Assembly: GCA_030706605.1 (NCBI GenBank)
Contig: JAUZOE010000001.1
Coordinates: 1-64,000 of the forward strand
Length of the DNA stretch: 64,000 nt
Source of the DNA: Bacteroidota bacterium
GTDB lineage: Bacteria; Bacteroidota; Bacteroidia; Chitinophagales; Chitinophagaceae
Direction: 5' to 3'
Shown here: one piece after another, positions 9,791 through 17,354 of the stretch
Position numbering within the stretch: the stretch's first letter is position 1
Layout of the letters: each line of letters starts with the position of its first letter
Notes under the pieces: model-generated
What the model saw: the letters and a program-made list of their open reading frames with translations, nothing else
Databases searched by the model: none
What the model was told of the DNA's origin: nothing
Made by a program: the position numbers and the translations under genes

Positions 9791-9871
9791 TGTTGTCTAA
9801 CGAAAATAAAATTTAAAAGAGGAATAAAAAATAAGGAAACCCCGGGATGGGTAAATAGGTACCGGGTATTT

Positions 9872-10171
9872 TTATCTTGAAGAAAATTCTTCCACAGTAG
9901 CTCCAATGCCTCTTTCTGTGATAGCATCGCACATTGGTTTTAATGTGTCGTAAGCGCCCTCTTTTACGGCATATTTGCCTTTGGTATGAATGATCATGGC
10001 GCTTTGCTCGGCCTGTTCTGCCGAATGGCCGCACACTTCTACCAGGGTAGCAATTACCCAGTCAAAAGAATTCACTTCGTCATTCCAAACTACGAGTTGA
10101 CAATCATTTCCCTCGTCAACTAACTGGTCAGTCTGTTTTTCTTCCTGGCTATATGGTTGGGTTGTATTCAT
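9872..10171 (-). CDS. clpS: ATP-dependent Clp protease adaptor ClpS
   Basis: 99 aa. The core is WNDEVNSFDWVIATLVEVC then a helix with EQAEQSAMIIHTKGKYAVKEG, the conserved ClpS fold that binds N-degron side chains and hands substrates to ClpA/ClpC. The acidic, Gln-rich N-terminal tail (about 1-25) corresponds to the flexible extension that enters the unfoldase. It is paired with aat downstream. Confidence 0.95.
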   Translation of the reverse strand: MNTTQPYSQEEKQTDQLVDEGNDCQLVVWNDEVNSFDWVIATLVEVCGHSAEQAEQSAMIIHTKGKYAVKEGAYDTLKPMCDAITERGIGATVEEFSSR

Positions 10172-10368
10172 AAAATCGGTACAAAATTACAATATAAAAA
10201 TTTTAAACGTCCTTACGAGACCATAAAAATTTAAAGAAGGGGTTAATTTTAGATAGTGTTTCCATTGTTACATCTTAAAATCAAAACAGTATCTTTAAAA
10301 TCAAGAAGCACTCCCTAAGAAACAGGGCACTTTGATTTGACTACATACCAACCTTTTTTATTTAGATT

Positions 10369-11133
10369 ATGAAAAAATATTTAAAACTAACGGCTCTCTT
10401 CATCTTCCTTTCAGGCAACCTGCTTTTTGCACAGCAAACACAGGTATTGCTGCTGCCGACGATCCATAATGCGCATGAGACAAACCCGAGATATTCCTTT
10501 CAGAACCTTCTGAAAATTATTGACAATTTTAAGCCGGACCTCATCGCCATTGAAATCCGCCAGGAGGATATGCACCAGCACGACACCCTTTATTTGAATA
10601 CATTTTACCGCCCGGACATGATCCTTGTTAAAGATCAATTCCCGGCTATACCGAAGGTGGGAATTGATTTCGAGGGAAACGATATGGTCGGGAAAACCTT
10701 GCCGATGAATTACCGGAAGGATACCACAACCATAAACGGGAAAGCAGGTTTGATTAACCGTGCGATAAAGAGTGATCCGGGATTTATGAGCGCTTACAAA
10801 GGCTCGGGAATTGCTGAGCTTGAGAATAAACGACTTGCCTTAATCGCTTCAGCAAGTGCACAGGAACTAATTGACGGGCCGTTTGATTCCTATTCCAATT
10901 TGATGGCGGCGAAGCTGGATTCATTAAGGGCGCTTAACCCTGAATATGCTCAATTTCAAATATCATCTTCCTACCGGGATCAGAGGTTAGCAGATAATGT
11001 TAAAGAAGTCATCCTTAAAAATCCCGGGAAAAGAATTATCGTACTTTCCGGAGTTAACCACCACGGTTTGTATGTGCAGGTGATGAGTAAAATGACAGGG
11101 GTCCATTTTATTACCAGGGTTAACGACCGATAG
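10369..11133 (+). CDS. Secreted TraB/ChaN-like (DUF5694-type) protein
   Basis: 254 aa with a signal peptide (1-22, cleavage near LFAQQ). Conserved-looking elements are LLLPTIHNAH near the N-terminus, DLIAIEIRQED and, near the C-terminus, IIVLSGVNHH. The arrangement of His/Glu and a late NHH motif recalls the TIKI/TraB/ChaN/EreA fold; DUF5694 is my best family guess. No enzymatic function is claimed. The last ~52 coding bases and its 3' flank are repeated at 12032-12171, so the right end of this gene has taken part in rearrangement at the island edge. Confidence 0.65.
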   Translation: MKKYLKLTALFIFLSGNLLFAQQTQVLLLPTIHNAHETNPRYSFQNLLKIIDNFKPDLIAIEIRQEDMHQHDTLYLNTFYRPDMILVKDQFPAIPKVGIDFEGNDMVGKTLPMNYRKDTTTINGKAGLINRAIKSDPGFMSAYKGSGIAELENKRLALIASASAQELIDGPFDSYSNLMAAKLDSLRALNPEYAQFQISSSYRDQRLADNVKEVILKNPGKRIIVLSGVNHHGLYVQVMSKMTGVHFITRVNDR

Positions 11134-11222
11134 AAAATAATTAAAACAGGGATGCTTTCGTGCGTTTCCCTACCATGGTGCAAGTATGAGGCTTAGCCTT
11201 AGCCCGGCCTACTTGTGCCACT
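11082..11222 (+). repeat. Source copy of duplicated gene tail plus repeat R1
   Basis: Covers the last 52 bases of the upstream gene, its stop codon, 39 bases of flank and a palindromic repeat (R1, from 11173). Copied at 12032-12171 with very few differences (offset 950, one base shorter). R1 has outer arms TGGTGCAAGTA and TACTTGTGCCA, an imperfect inverted repeat. Confidence 0.85.
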
Positions 11223-11236
11223 CCTTCTTAGCAACG

Positions 11237-11301
11237 TCTCACGCAGTGGACGTTGCGTTTGTAATCGGAACGTCCCGTGCCGGAGACGTTCCTGAGAAAA
11301 A
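11237..11301. repeat. 65-bp island-edge repeat, left copy
   Basis: Matches 29337-29401 at 60 of 65 positions by eye, in the same orientation, without gaps. It contains the inverted pair GGAACGTC...GACGTTCC around CCGTGCCGGA. At the left copy there is also an AACGTC...GACGTT pair just before it. The reading frame differs between the two copies' ORFs, so the repeat is not protein-coding. Confidence 0.8.
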
Positions 11302-11481
11302 AATAAATGTCTCGTCCTAAAATAAGTTTACACTTTGTGATTAATAATCCTGCTATAAAAGTACACTTAAAGGTTAATACTAAAATAGCTTTACATTTGA
11401 TTTGAAGATAGAAACATAAGCAGGCTCTGCTGAGGAGCAACCTGCCAGGGATATATCTTCAGGCGATGAAGTAATTCTCTT

Positions 11482-11625
11482 CCATGGCGCAAGTATGAGG
11501 CTTAGCCCTAGCTCAGCCTACTTGTGCCACTGTATAATAACTCAAGCTTAATAGAATCAATCCTTCCAAAATGGCACAAGTATAGCTAACACTCATAGCC
11601 AGGCTACCAAACTTTCGCCAACAGC
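11482..11625. repeat. Palindromic repeat R2 (about 145 bp)
   Basis: Starts CCATGGCGCAAGTATGAGG; the first 47 bases form an imperfect inverted repeat. The rest contains GGCACAAGTATAGC and GCCAGGCTACCAAAC. Full-length relatives are at 11841 and 12244. Between R1 and R2 (11302-11481) and between R2 and R3 I see no gene; a segment at about 11762-11793 (GGTTGGTTTGGGATAGCGAA) recurs at about 12208. Confidence 0.75.
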
Positions 11626-11840
11626 GCTTGCGCCAAGGCAACCTTGCGGGTCAACATATTAAAGCTATTACTTCTGTTGCGATAAAACCTTTTATGAAAC
11701 AAAAACGGAAACGTTACAATGGTTAGCCGTTGGTCATAGACCAGGCTGCGGCTCTTACCGGCGGTTGGTTTGGGATAGCGAAAGAAAGGGAACACCCACG
11801 GAGGCTGAATTTGCCACTATTAAACCAGGGTGGTTGCCGT

Positions 11841-12034
11841 CCATGGCGCAAGTATGAGGCTTAGCCTTGGCCCGGCCTACTTGTGCTACTGCATAATAAC
11901 TCAAGCCTAATAAAACCAATCTCTTCAATATAGCACAAGTATAGCCAACACACAAAGCCAGGCTACCAAAATGCGCTAAGGTTACTTTTTTATAATCGGG
12001 ATAAGATGGAACATACTCGCGCCAACAGAGGGAT
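11841..12034. repeat. Palindromic repeat R3 with tail
   Basis: A full unit like R2, followed by a tail ending CTCGCGCCAACAGAGGGA. The same unit-plus-tail recurs at 12244-12415, shorter by about 20 bases. The copied gene tail begins exactly where this tail ends. Confidence 0.75.
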
Positions 12035-12171
12035 GAGTAAAATGACGGGGGTTCATTTTATTACCAGGGTTAACGACCGATAGAAAATAATTAAAACAGG
12101 GATGCTTTCGTGCGTTTCCCTACCATGGCGCAGTATGAGACTTAGCCTTAGCCCGGCCTACTTGTGCCACT
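12032..12171 (+). pseudogene. Duplicated 3' fragment of the TraB/ChaN-like gene plus repeat R4
   Basis: Bases 12032-12083 repeat the last ~17 codons and stop of the gene ending at 11133 (SKMTGVHFITRVNDR and stop, preserved with silent changes). The copy continues through its 3' flank into a short repeat unit (R4, from 12123). It has no start and no N-terminal part, so it is a non-functional fragment left by repeat-mediated duplication or by excision of the body of a second gene copy. Confidence 0.8.
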
Positions 12172-12243
12172 GCATAATAATTCAAGCCCAGACATCAAAG
12201 AGATTCCGGTTGGTTTGGGATTGCGAAAGAAAGGAAACCTCTT

Positions 12244-12415
12244 CCATGGCGCAAGTATGAGGCTTAGCCTTGGCCCGGCCTACTTGCGTCACTGCATAAT
12301 AACTCAAGCCTGATAAAACCAATCTTTCCGATATAGCACAAGTATAGCCAACACACAAAGCCATGCTACCAAACTTGCGCTAACGTTACGAAACATGCTC
12401 GCGCCAACAGAGGGA
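12244..12415. repeat. Palindromic repeat R5 with tail
   Basis: Fifth copy, closely matching R3 and its tail. It is the innermost repeat before the first island gene. Short open frames through R3 and R5 on the minus strand give similar peptides only because the DNA is repeated. Confidence 0.75.
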
Positions 12416-12455
12416 AGTTTCATTGTGAAATTTAATTGAAAATAAAATCGAAAAG

Positions 12456-12701
12456 TTACTTCTGCTTTTTTTCTATAATCGCTTGCCGAACTGTCCACAA
12501 AAGCGTATTTTTATAAATTTCTTCGGAACATTTTTCTTTTAGTTCTGTTGCTGCCTTAACTCCTTCTAAATAAAATTCTTTCACTTCAGCATTAGTTTTT
12601 GCATTTTGCCTGGCTATGCTTTCAACAAATTGAAACTCTTCAGGAACATTTTCAAGTGCTTCAAATTCTATTCTTTTATTTGTAATTTTTAGATTCCGCA
12701 T
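12456..12701 (-). CDS. Small hypothetical protein
   Basis: 81 aa, charged and probably helical (EFQFVESIARQNAKTNAEVK), no signal peptide or membrane helix, family not recognised. It starts 8 bases after the stop of the UDG-like gene, so the two are probably cotranscribed. The next sequence downstream is the repeat field. Confidence 0.6.
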   Translation of the reverse strand: MRNLKITNKRIEFEALENVPEEFQFVESIARQNAKTNAEVKEFYLEGVKAATELKEKCSEEIYKNTLLWTVRQAIIEKKQK

Positions 12702-12709
12702 AAATTTTA

Positions 12710-13411
12710 TCAGTTGTATATCTCTTTAAAACTTTCCGCTCTGGCAATTACTTTATTAATATATTCCTCTCGCTTTATTTTTCTTTGTGCCGGGTGACGT
12801 GTATTTATAAACAATTGTTTTCCTTTAAAAAAATGACCAAACTCTAATTCATTTTCTGCTTTGATTTCTAAATCTTCCTTAATCATATTTAAAGTGCCAC
12901 CTCCAATAATTATATCTGGTCGATATATTGAAATCTGTTTCAACAAAATTTCTTTATGCTCCTCATAGCTTTTCTTTAAAGATTTGTCAGAGGTTGTTGT
13001 TTTTGCAGGTAGTTTCTGCACATTTACAAAAGCTATCTGTTTTAGAATTAAGCTAACCTTAGAGTTGTTCTTAATTTTAGGGATTTCTTTAAATTTCATA
13101 TAATTATTGAGAATGCCATGTGAGCAATAAATAATTGGATGCCATGTGCCGGATGAATCTTTCTTTTTTCCTGATGCCCTTATTAAGAGCCCATCTGTCA
13201 TGCTCCAACCACCACCGCCATTTTCTTTATCGCAATAAGGTTCTTTTAAAAGCCACATGATTTTAATTTTAGAATTGTAGTACTCCTGGATATCTACAAT
13301 TCCATCAGTAATTAATTGCCTTTTATGCGTTTCAAATTTTTCAAAATGCTTCTTTACCTCATTATTGACTGCAGAAACTTCTTTTTGGAATTGTTCTAAT
13401 GTAATATTCAC
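12710..13411 (-). CDS. Uracil-DNA-glycosylase-superfamily-like protein
   Basis: 233 aa. The order of elements resembles the UDG fold: KIMWLLKEPYCDKENGGGGW (first strand and loop, E-P in place of the usual G-x-P), RPDIIIGGGTLNMI in the middle, and FINTRHPAQRK near the C-terminus, like the HPS loop of UDGs. The classical catalytic motif is not clear, so the activity may be changed or lost. In a defence island such proteins may act on modified or alien DNA, which is inference. Cotranscribed with the 81-aa gene. Confidence 0.5.
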   Translation of the reverse strand: MNITLEQFQKEVSAVNNEVKKHFEKFETHKRQLITDGIVDIQEYYNSKIKIMWLLKEPYCDKENGGGGWSMTDGLLIRASGKKKDSSGTWHPIIYCSHGILNNYMKFKEIPKIKNNSKVSLILKQIAFVNVQKLPAKTTTSDKSLKKSYEEHKEILLKQISIYRPDIIIGGGTLNMIKEDLEIKAENELEFGHFFKGKQLFINTRHPAQRKIKREEYINKVIARAESFKEIYN

Positions 13412-13584
13412 TTTATTTTGGTTTTAGTTTTTTACAATTTCATTCTAGTTCATCATTCGTTCATAAATAAATGTTCGGTATTCAACTATCCTCTCACCAC
13501 GGTTCGTTCCATCACGAAACGGAATTGTTGAAGTGATTCGTGAGGGCACGAACCACGGTTGTGGGAGACTCTATAATGTGTTAC

Positions 13585-14337
13585 TTAATTTTGCGCTAAT
13601 TTAATCAAATCGTTTACTTCCTTGATTAAATCAATATTGGGTGAGTATGGATAACTCATGTTATAGATACTTCCATATTGATGTTGCTCATTTTTATCAT
13701 CGTACAAGTCTTCAATTTTTTTGAGAAGTTTCTTATTGCTTAGCTTAAGATTTTTTATACTTTTGACTTCAACACGCAGGTCAATATTTCTCTCTATTCT
13801 ATCTGCATTGCTATCTAAGCAGGCAACGCAGGCGCATCCATTAACCCTATATATATTTATCTCTTCTAAAAAAGCCAAATAGAAATCGGTTAATGAGTTA
13901 ATCCAAATTTCACTGATTAATGTTGAGTTGGAATAAAATTTTATCCGAGGATTATAGCAAAAATGCTGGGGAATAATTTCATGTTTTTTATAATAAAATT
14001 CTTTTTTCGTAACTGCTGAAAATGAAATTCCGTTAAAGTTGTTTTCGATATAGTTTAAGTCAAAGTTCAACTTTTTAAAATAACCATTTTGAATTTTACA
14101 TAAATCATGAGTACCATTATTTAAAGGCTCCCCGGGCTTTAAATATTCAAAAATTATCTCGCTTCCAATGAGCCTTTCAATTTCCGTTGAAGGCAACCGG
14201 GTAAGGGTATAAAAAAATGTTTGGTTTACTTTTAGGTAATATGGGTATTTATTGATAAACAACCCAATAAAGGGATTGAAATCATTGTACTTATATTCTG
14301 TATTTAATATTGTAGCTTCCATTAGTCTATATTCCAA
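13585..14337 (-). CDS. Unknown island protein (250 aa), possible distant paralogue of the next gene
   Basis: Not recognised; no signal peptide, membrane helix or nucleotide-binding motif. Mixed alpha/beta appearance with many aromatics. It contains EIERLIGSEI (about residue 55), a VNGCACVACLD Cys cluster (about 165-175, C-x-C-x2-C) and a helical C-terminus. The 229-aa gene upstream has EIEKLLNSEI at the same relative place. Its N-terminus overlaps that gene's end by 16 bases, so translation is coupled. A start at the second Met (residue 6) would still overlap by one base. The 173 bases before the UDG-like gene (13412-13584) hold only short GGTTCGT inverted words. Confidence 0.65.
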   Translation of the reverse strand: MEYRLMEATILNTEYKYNDFNPFIGLFINKYPYYLKVNQTFFYTLTRLPSTEIERLIGSEIIFEYLKPGEPLNNGTHDLCKIQNGYFKKLNFDLNYIENNFNGISFSAVTKKEFYYKKHEIIPQHFCYNPRIKFYSNSTLISEIWINSLTDFYLAFLEEINIYRVNGCACVACLDSNADRIERNIDLRVEVKSIKNLKLSNKKLLKKIEDLYDDKNEQHQYGSIYNMSYPYSPNIDLIKEVNDLIKLAQN

Positions 14338-15011
14338 AGATTAGAAGGATCTCCTTCAAATGCATCATTAATAATATCATCACGGGTATATCTGGGTTCG
14401 GAAGGTTCAGGTAAACTATTTAAGTAAAGATTATAGTGTTGTTTTCGGAATTCTTCATGCCTATAAGGATTATTCATGTCTGTAAAAAAAACATTTTCAT
14501 AAAAAGATCGATTATGACGAAATAAAAAAATATTTCCATTTTTTAATAAAATAAAACTACCGGGTGAAAGGCAATATAAATCTAATGCCGTAGTCCATTT
14601 TACTCTAATTGGAGAACTAGAATCAGAACTTATAATCAAATAAGGAGGTTTTTTATATTTTGTTTCGGAAGTAATCGATTTGATCTGTTTAAACTCAAAA
14701 CATTTATTCAGTATGTAACTTTGCGAGTAAACTATATTTCGTATTGAAGCATAAATAAAATCATCTTTACGTTCGCTCAAAAATGGATGTGCTGAATCTT
14801 TGGAATTTAGCAGTGTCCATTCGATTTCAGAATTTAAAAGTTTTTCAATTTCATTGGAATCGCCTTGAAAAATATTCATAAAGTCGAAAAAAGGGGTAAT
14901 TATTGGTGTAAACCCTTTGTTGATATATATTCTTAACCACATATGACTTAAATATTTATATTCTTCCATCATATATGTTTCGATCTTTATGATCTTACCT
15001 GTTGAATACAT
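14322..15011 (-). CDS. Unknown island protein (229 aa)
   Basis: Not recognised. Soluble, rich in aromatic and charged residues. EIEKLLNSEI (about residue 55) and SPIRVKWTTALDLYCL (about 133-148) resemble EIERLIGSEI and ISEIWINSLTDFYLA in the downstream 250-aa protein, suggesting an old duplication. It starts 3 bases after the stop of the 67-aa gene and its end overlaps the 250-aa gene: a tight three-gene cassette directly downstream of hsdM. Confidence 0.65.
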   Translation of the reverse strand: MYSTGKIIKIETYMMEEYKYLSHMWLRIYINKGFTPIITPFFDFMNIFQGDSNEIEKLLNSEIEWTLLNSKDSAHPFLSERKDDFIYASIRNIVYSQSYILNKCFEFKQIKSITSETKYKKPPYLIISSDSSSPIRVKWTTALDLYCLSPGSFILLKNGNIFLFRHNRSFYENVFFTDMNNPYRHEEFRKQHYNLYLNSLPEPSEPRYTRDDIINDAFEGDPSNLWNID

Positions 15012-15014
15012 TTC

Positions 15015-15218
15015 TTAAAAATTTATTTTCACAATTACTCTTAGACTTTGCTTACTGTTTTCCTGCCAACTTACATTGAATGTCCCAGCAAAAGGCCCAT
15101 TAAGTTGATTAGCGGTTATGATTTCAGGAATAAAATCATTTATGTGATTATTAAAAAATTCCCCGATATAGTTTTGATTTTCTAACCTTAAAATAAATGT
15201 TCCAAATACTTCAGCCAT
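15015..15218 (-). CDS. Small unknown island protein (67 aa)
   Basis: Not recognised. A short, probably beta-rich protein (FGTFILRLENQNYIGEFF, GPFAGTFNVSWQE, LRVIVKINF). It is the first gene of the cassette after hsdM, 28 bases from the hsdM stop and 3 bases before the 229-aa gene. Small size next to two larger partners would fit an antitoxin-like or accessory role, but the sequence itself does not show this. Confidence 0.5.
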   Translation of the reverse strand: MAEVFGTFILRLENQNYIGEFFNNHINDFIPEIITANQLNGPFAGTFNVSWQENSKQSLRVIVKINF

Positions 15219-15246
15219 AGTATTATTTCATTTTATTTCATTAACA

Positions 15247-16755
15247 TCATTTATTCAAAGCCGCAATAACCGCCTTAAAACTTTCCAACCCTGCTTCCAG
15301 GTTCTCAACAATATCCAACGCCAATACATCAGGATCGGGAAGGTTATCCAAATCAGCCAACGATTTATCTTTAAGCCAGGTTATGTCTAAAGATGTTTTA
15401 TCTCTTGCGATGATTTCATCATAAGTAAATTTTCTCCAGCGGCCTTCGGGTCCTGAGCCTGTCGAAGGATCTGCATTAAATGTTTCTTTGCGTTTATGCC
15501 TGTTCGTTGGGTTGTAACATTCTATAAAATCTTTAAGGTCATCAAGCTTTAAAGGATTCTTTTTTAAGGTATGATGAATGTTGGTGCGGTAGTCATATAT
15601 CCATACTTCTTTTGTCCATGGATTTTTGCTTGATGGTTTACCATCCCAGAATAACACATTTGCTTTTACCCCATTGGCATAAAAGATTCCTGTGGGTAAA
15701 CGAAGGATGGTGTGCAAGTCAGTTGTCTCCAGTAATTTCTTTCTAACGGTTTCGCCTGCGCCACCTTCAAACAAAACATTATCCGGTAAAACAACTGCGG
15801 CTAAGCCTGTTGTCTTGAGCATTGATTTTATGTGCTGTACAAAGTTCAATTGCTTGTTGCTGGTAGTAACCCAAAAATCCTGTCTATTATAAGTAAGGTC
15901 TTCTTTTTCCTGCTCGCCTTCTTCATTGGTAAAGGTCATGCTGCTTTTTTTACCAAAGGGCGGATTGGCCAATACATAATCATATCTTGTTTCTGATGCA
16001 GCAATTAATGAATCGTTAGGAGATATCATTACATGGTCGCTATCAATATCCCCGATATTATGCAGGAACAAATTCATTAACGCAAGCCTTCTTGTACCTG
16101 CTACAATTTCGTTACCGAAGAAGGTATCGTACTTAAGAATTTTCTTTTGCTCCTGGTCGAGGGTATAATTATTTTCATCGGTAATAAAATCATAAGCGGC
16201 TAAAAAGAAACCACCGGTACCACATGCAGGGTCGGCAATGGTTTTCATTGGCTCGGGACGTAAACATTCTACCATGCATTTAATTAATGCCCTTGGCGTA
16301 AAGTACTGTCCGGCGCCACTCTTGGTATCTTCTGCATTTTTCTCCAGCAGCCCTTCATAAATATCGCCTTTGTCTTTTACACCCATCAATACCCATTGCT
16401 CTGCATTGATGAGGGCAATCAATTTATACAACTTTGCAGGGTCTGTTATTTTATTCTGGCTCTTGGTAAATATCTGCCCGAGTATGCCTTTTTCTTTTGC
16501 CAGTTCGCGCAGCAGATTATTGTAATGAACCTCTAACTCATCGCCGCTTTTATTGGTCAATGTTTCCCATGAATAAGCTTTTGGAATTGGCATGGTACGG
16601 TTATAGGGTGGCTTATTATATTCATCTGCCATTTTTAAAAACAACAGGTACGTAAGCTGCTCTAAATAATCACCATAGCCTACCCCATCATCACGAAGTG
16701 TGTTGCAGAAGGCCCAGATTTTGGAGACTATGGAGGAGGTAGAATTGTTGTTCAT
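15247..16755 (-). CDS. hsdM: Type I restriction-modification DNA methyltransferase subunit HsdM
   Basis: 502 aa. Adenine-N6 methyltransferase subunit of a type I enzyme. The N-terminal helical domain (SIVSKIWAFCNTLRDDGVGY) is followed by the SAM site IADPACGTGGFFLAAY (about residue 175) and the catalytic NPPFG (about residue 265). Near residue 425 the frame contains DPSTGSGPEG, encoded by a palindromic repeat insertion. The ATG overlaps the ptuB stop by 4 bases (ATGA), so translation is coupled to the Septu-like pair. hsdS and hsdR are 6 and 9 kb upstream, separated from it by other modules. Confidence 0.95.
   Translation of the reverse strand: MNNNSTSSIVSKIWAFCNTLRDDGVGYGDYLEQLTYLLFLKMADEYNKPPYNRTMPIPKAYSWETLTNKSGDELEVHYNNLLRELAKEKGILGQIFTKSQNKITDPAKLYKLIALINAEQWVLMGVKDKGDIYEGLLEKNAEDTKSGAGQYFTPRALIKCMVECLRPEPMKTIADPACGTGGFFLAAYDFITDENNYTLDQEQKKILKYDTFFGNEIVAGTRRLALMNLFLHNIGDIDSDHVMISPNDSLIAASETRYDYVLANPPFGKKSSMTFTNEEGEQEKEDLTYNRQDFWVTTSNKQLNFVQHIKSMLKTTGLAAVVLPDNVLFEGGAGETVRKKLLETTDLHTILRLPTGIFYANGVKANVLFWDGKPSSKNPWTKEVWIYDYRTNIHHTLKKNPLKLDDLKDFIECYNPTNRHKRKETFNADPSTGSGPEGRWRKFTYDEIIARDKTSLDITWLKDKSLADLDNLPDPDVLALDIVENLEAGLESFKAVIAALNK
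15443..15468. repeat. Palindromic repeat inserted in frame within hsdM
   Basis: Arms CCTTCG and CGAAGG enclose GGTCCTGAGCCTGT. This CTTCGACAGGCTCAGGAC-type element is familiar from intergenic regions of many bacteria. Here it lies inside hsdM and adds the peptide DPSTGSGPEG without breaking the frame. Confidence 0.7.
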
Positions 16756-17354
16756 TTATACGCTATTGAAAGTTGGATTAATTCATTTTCACTGATGGAA
16801 GTAAGAGGATTGAGTCTTTGGTATAGCAAATCCCTAGATCTGATATTAGACATAATCGGATCATCTAATATTAATGAAACTATTGTGTCTCGAGCTCTTT
16901 GGCTACAAGATAGCCAATCAAAAAGTACCTTATCTTCATCTTGATATATAAGTTGGGCATCAATATCGTCTAAATATGGATGAAGTATTGAAAACATGCA
17001 TTGGTCGTATCTATTATTGTAAATTAAAATCGTATTAAGTATTCCTTTCCTATCTGTAGAATTGCAAAAATGACATGAATAAAAAATATTTATTGGATTA
17101 AATGAAAATCGAGCATATAAAGCTTTATTGGCAAAATGTTCCAGCTCAGGACTTTGACCATAGAGATACCGCTGGCAGAAAACACATTTAAATCCCTGAT
17201 TTTTCAAAGATTTTTTAGAGATGTCATTCTTAACTCTATTATTTATTGAATTCCACGAGTGGGCATCTAAAACCCCACGTCTATTTCTCCAATATTTTTT
17301 GATAATTTTCTTAGAATTTTTTGAAAGACAAATACGATGGGTAATATTAAGCAT
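16752..17354 (-). CDS. ptuB: Septu-like HNH endonuclease PtuB
   Basis: 200 aa. A zinc-finger HNH nuclease: CVFCQRYLYG (first CxxC) near residue 57, ELEHFANKALY (the His region), NPINIFYSCHFCN (Asn and second CxxC) and KG after it. Size and layout match the nuclease partner of the Septu defence system, in which PtuA (ATPase) and PtuB (HNH) degrade nucleic acid on phage infection. Its start overlaps the ptuA stop by 8 bases and its stop overlaps the hsdM start by 4. The identification rests on the pair; HNH proteins also partner with other ATPases. Confidence 0.75.
   Translation of the reverse strand: MLNITHRICLSKNSKKIIKKYWRNRRGVLDAHSWNSINNRVKNDISKKSLKNQGFKCVFCQRYLYGQSPELEHFANKALYARFSFNPINIFYSCHFCNSTDRKGILNTILIYNNRYDQCMFSILHPYLDDIDAQLIYQDEDKVLFDWLSCSQRARDTIVSLILDDPIMSNIRSRDLLYQRLNPLTSISENELIQLSIAYK

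Noticed and set aside
9839-9850. CCCGGGATGGG resembles the 3' end of tRNA-Leu(UAA), suggesting an attachment site
   Set aside because: Only about 11 bases match, it lies between aat and clpS and not at the island edge, and no integrase is present.
11228-12364. Several 60-70-codon frames with similar peptides on the minus strand
   Set aside because: Their similarity comes from repeated DNA (R1-R5). They lack consistent starts and do not extend beyond the repeats.
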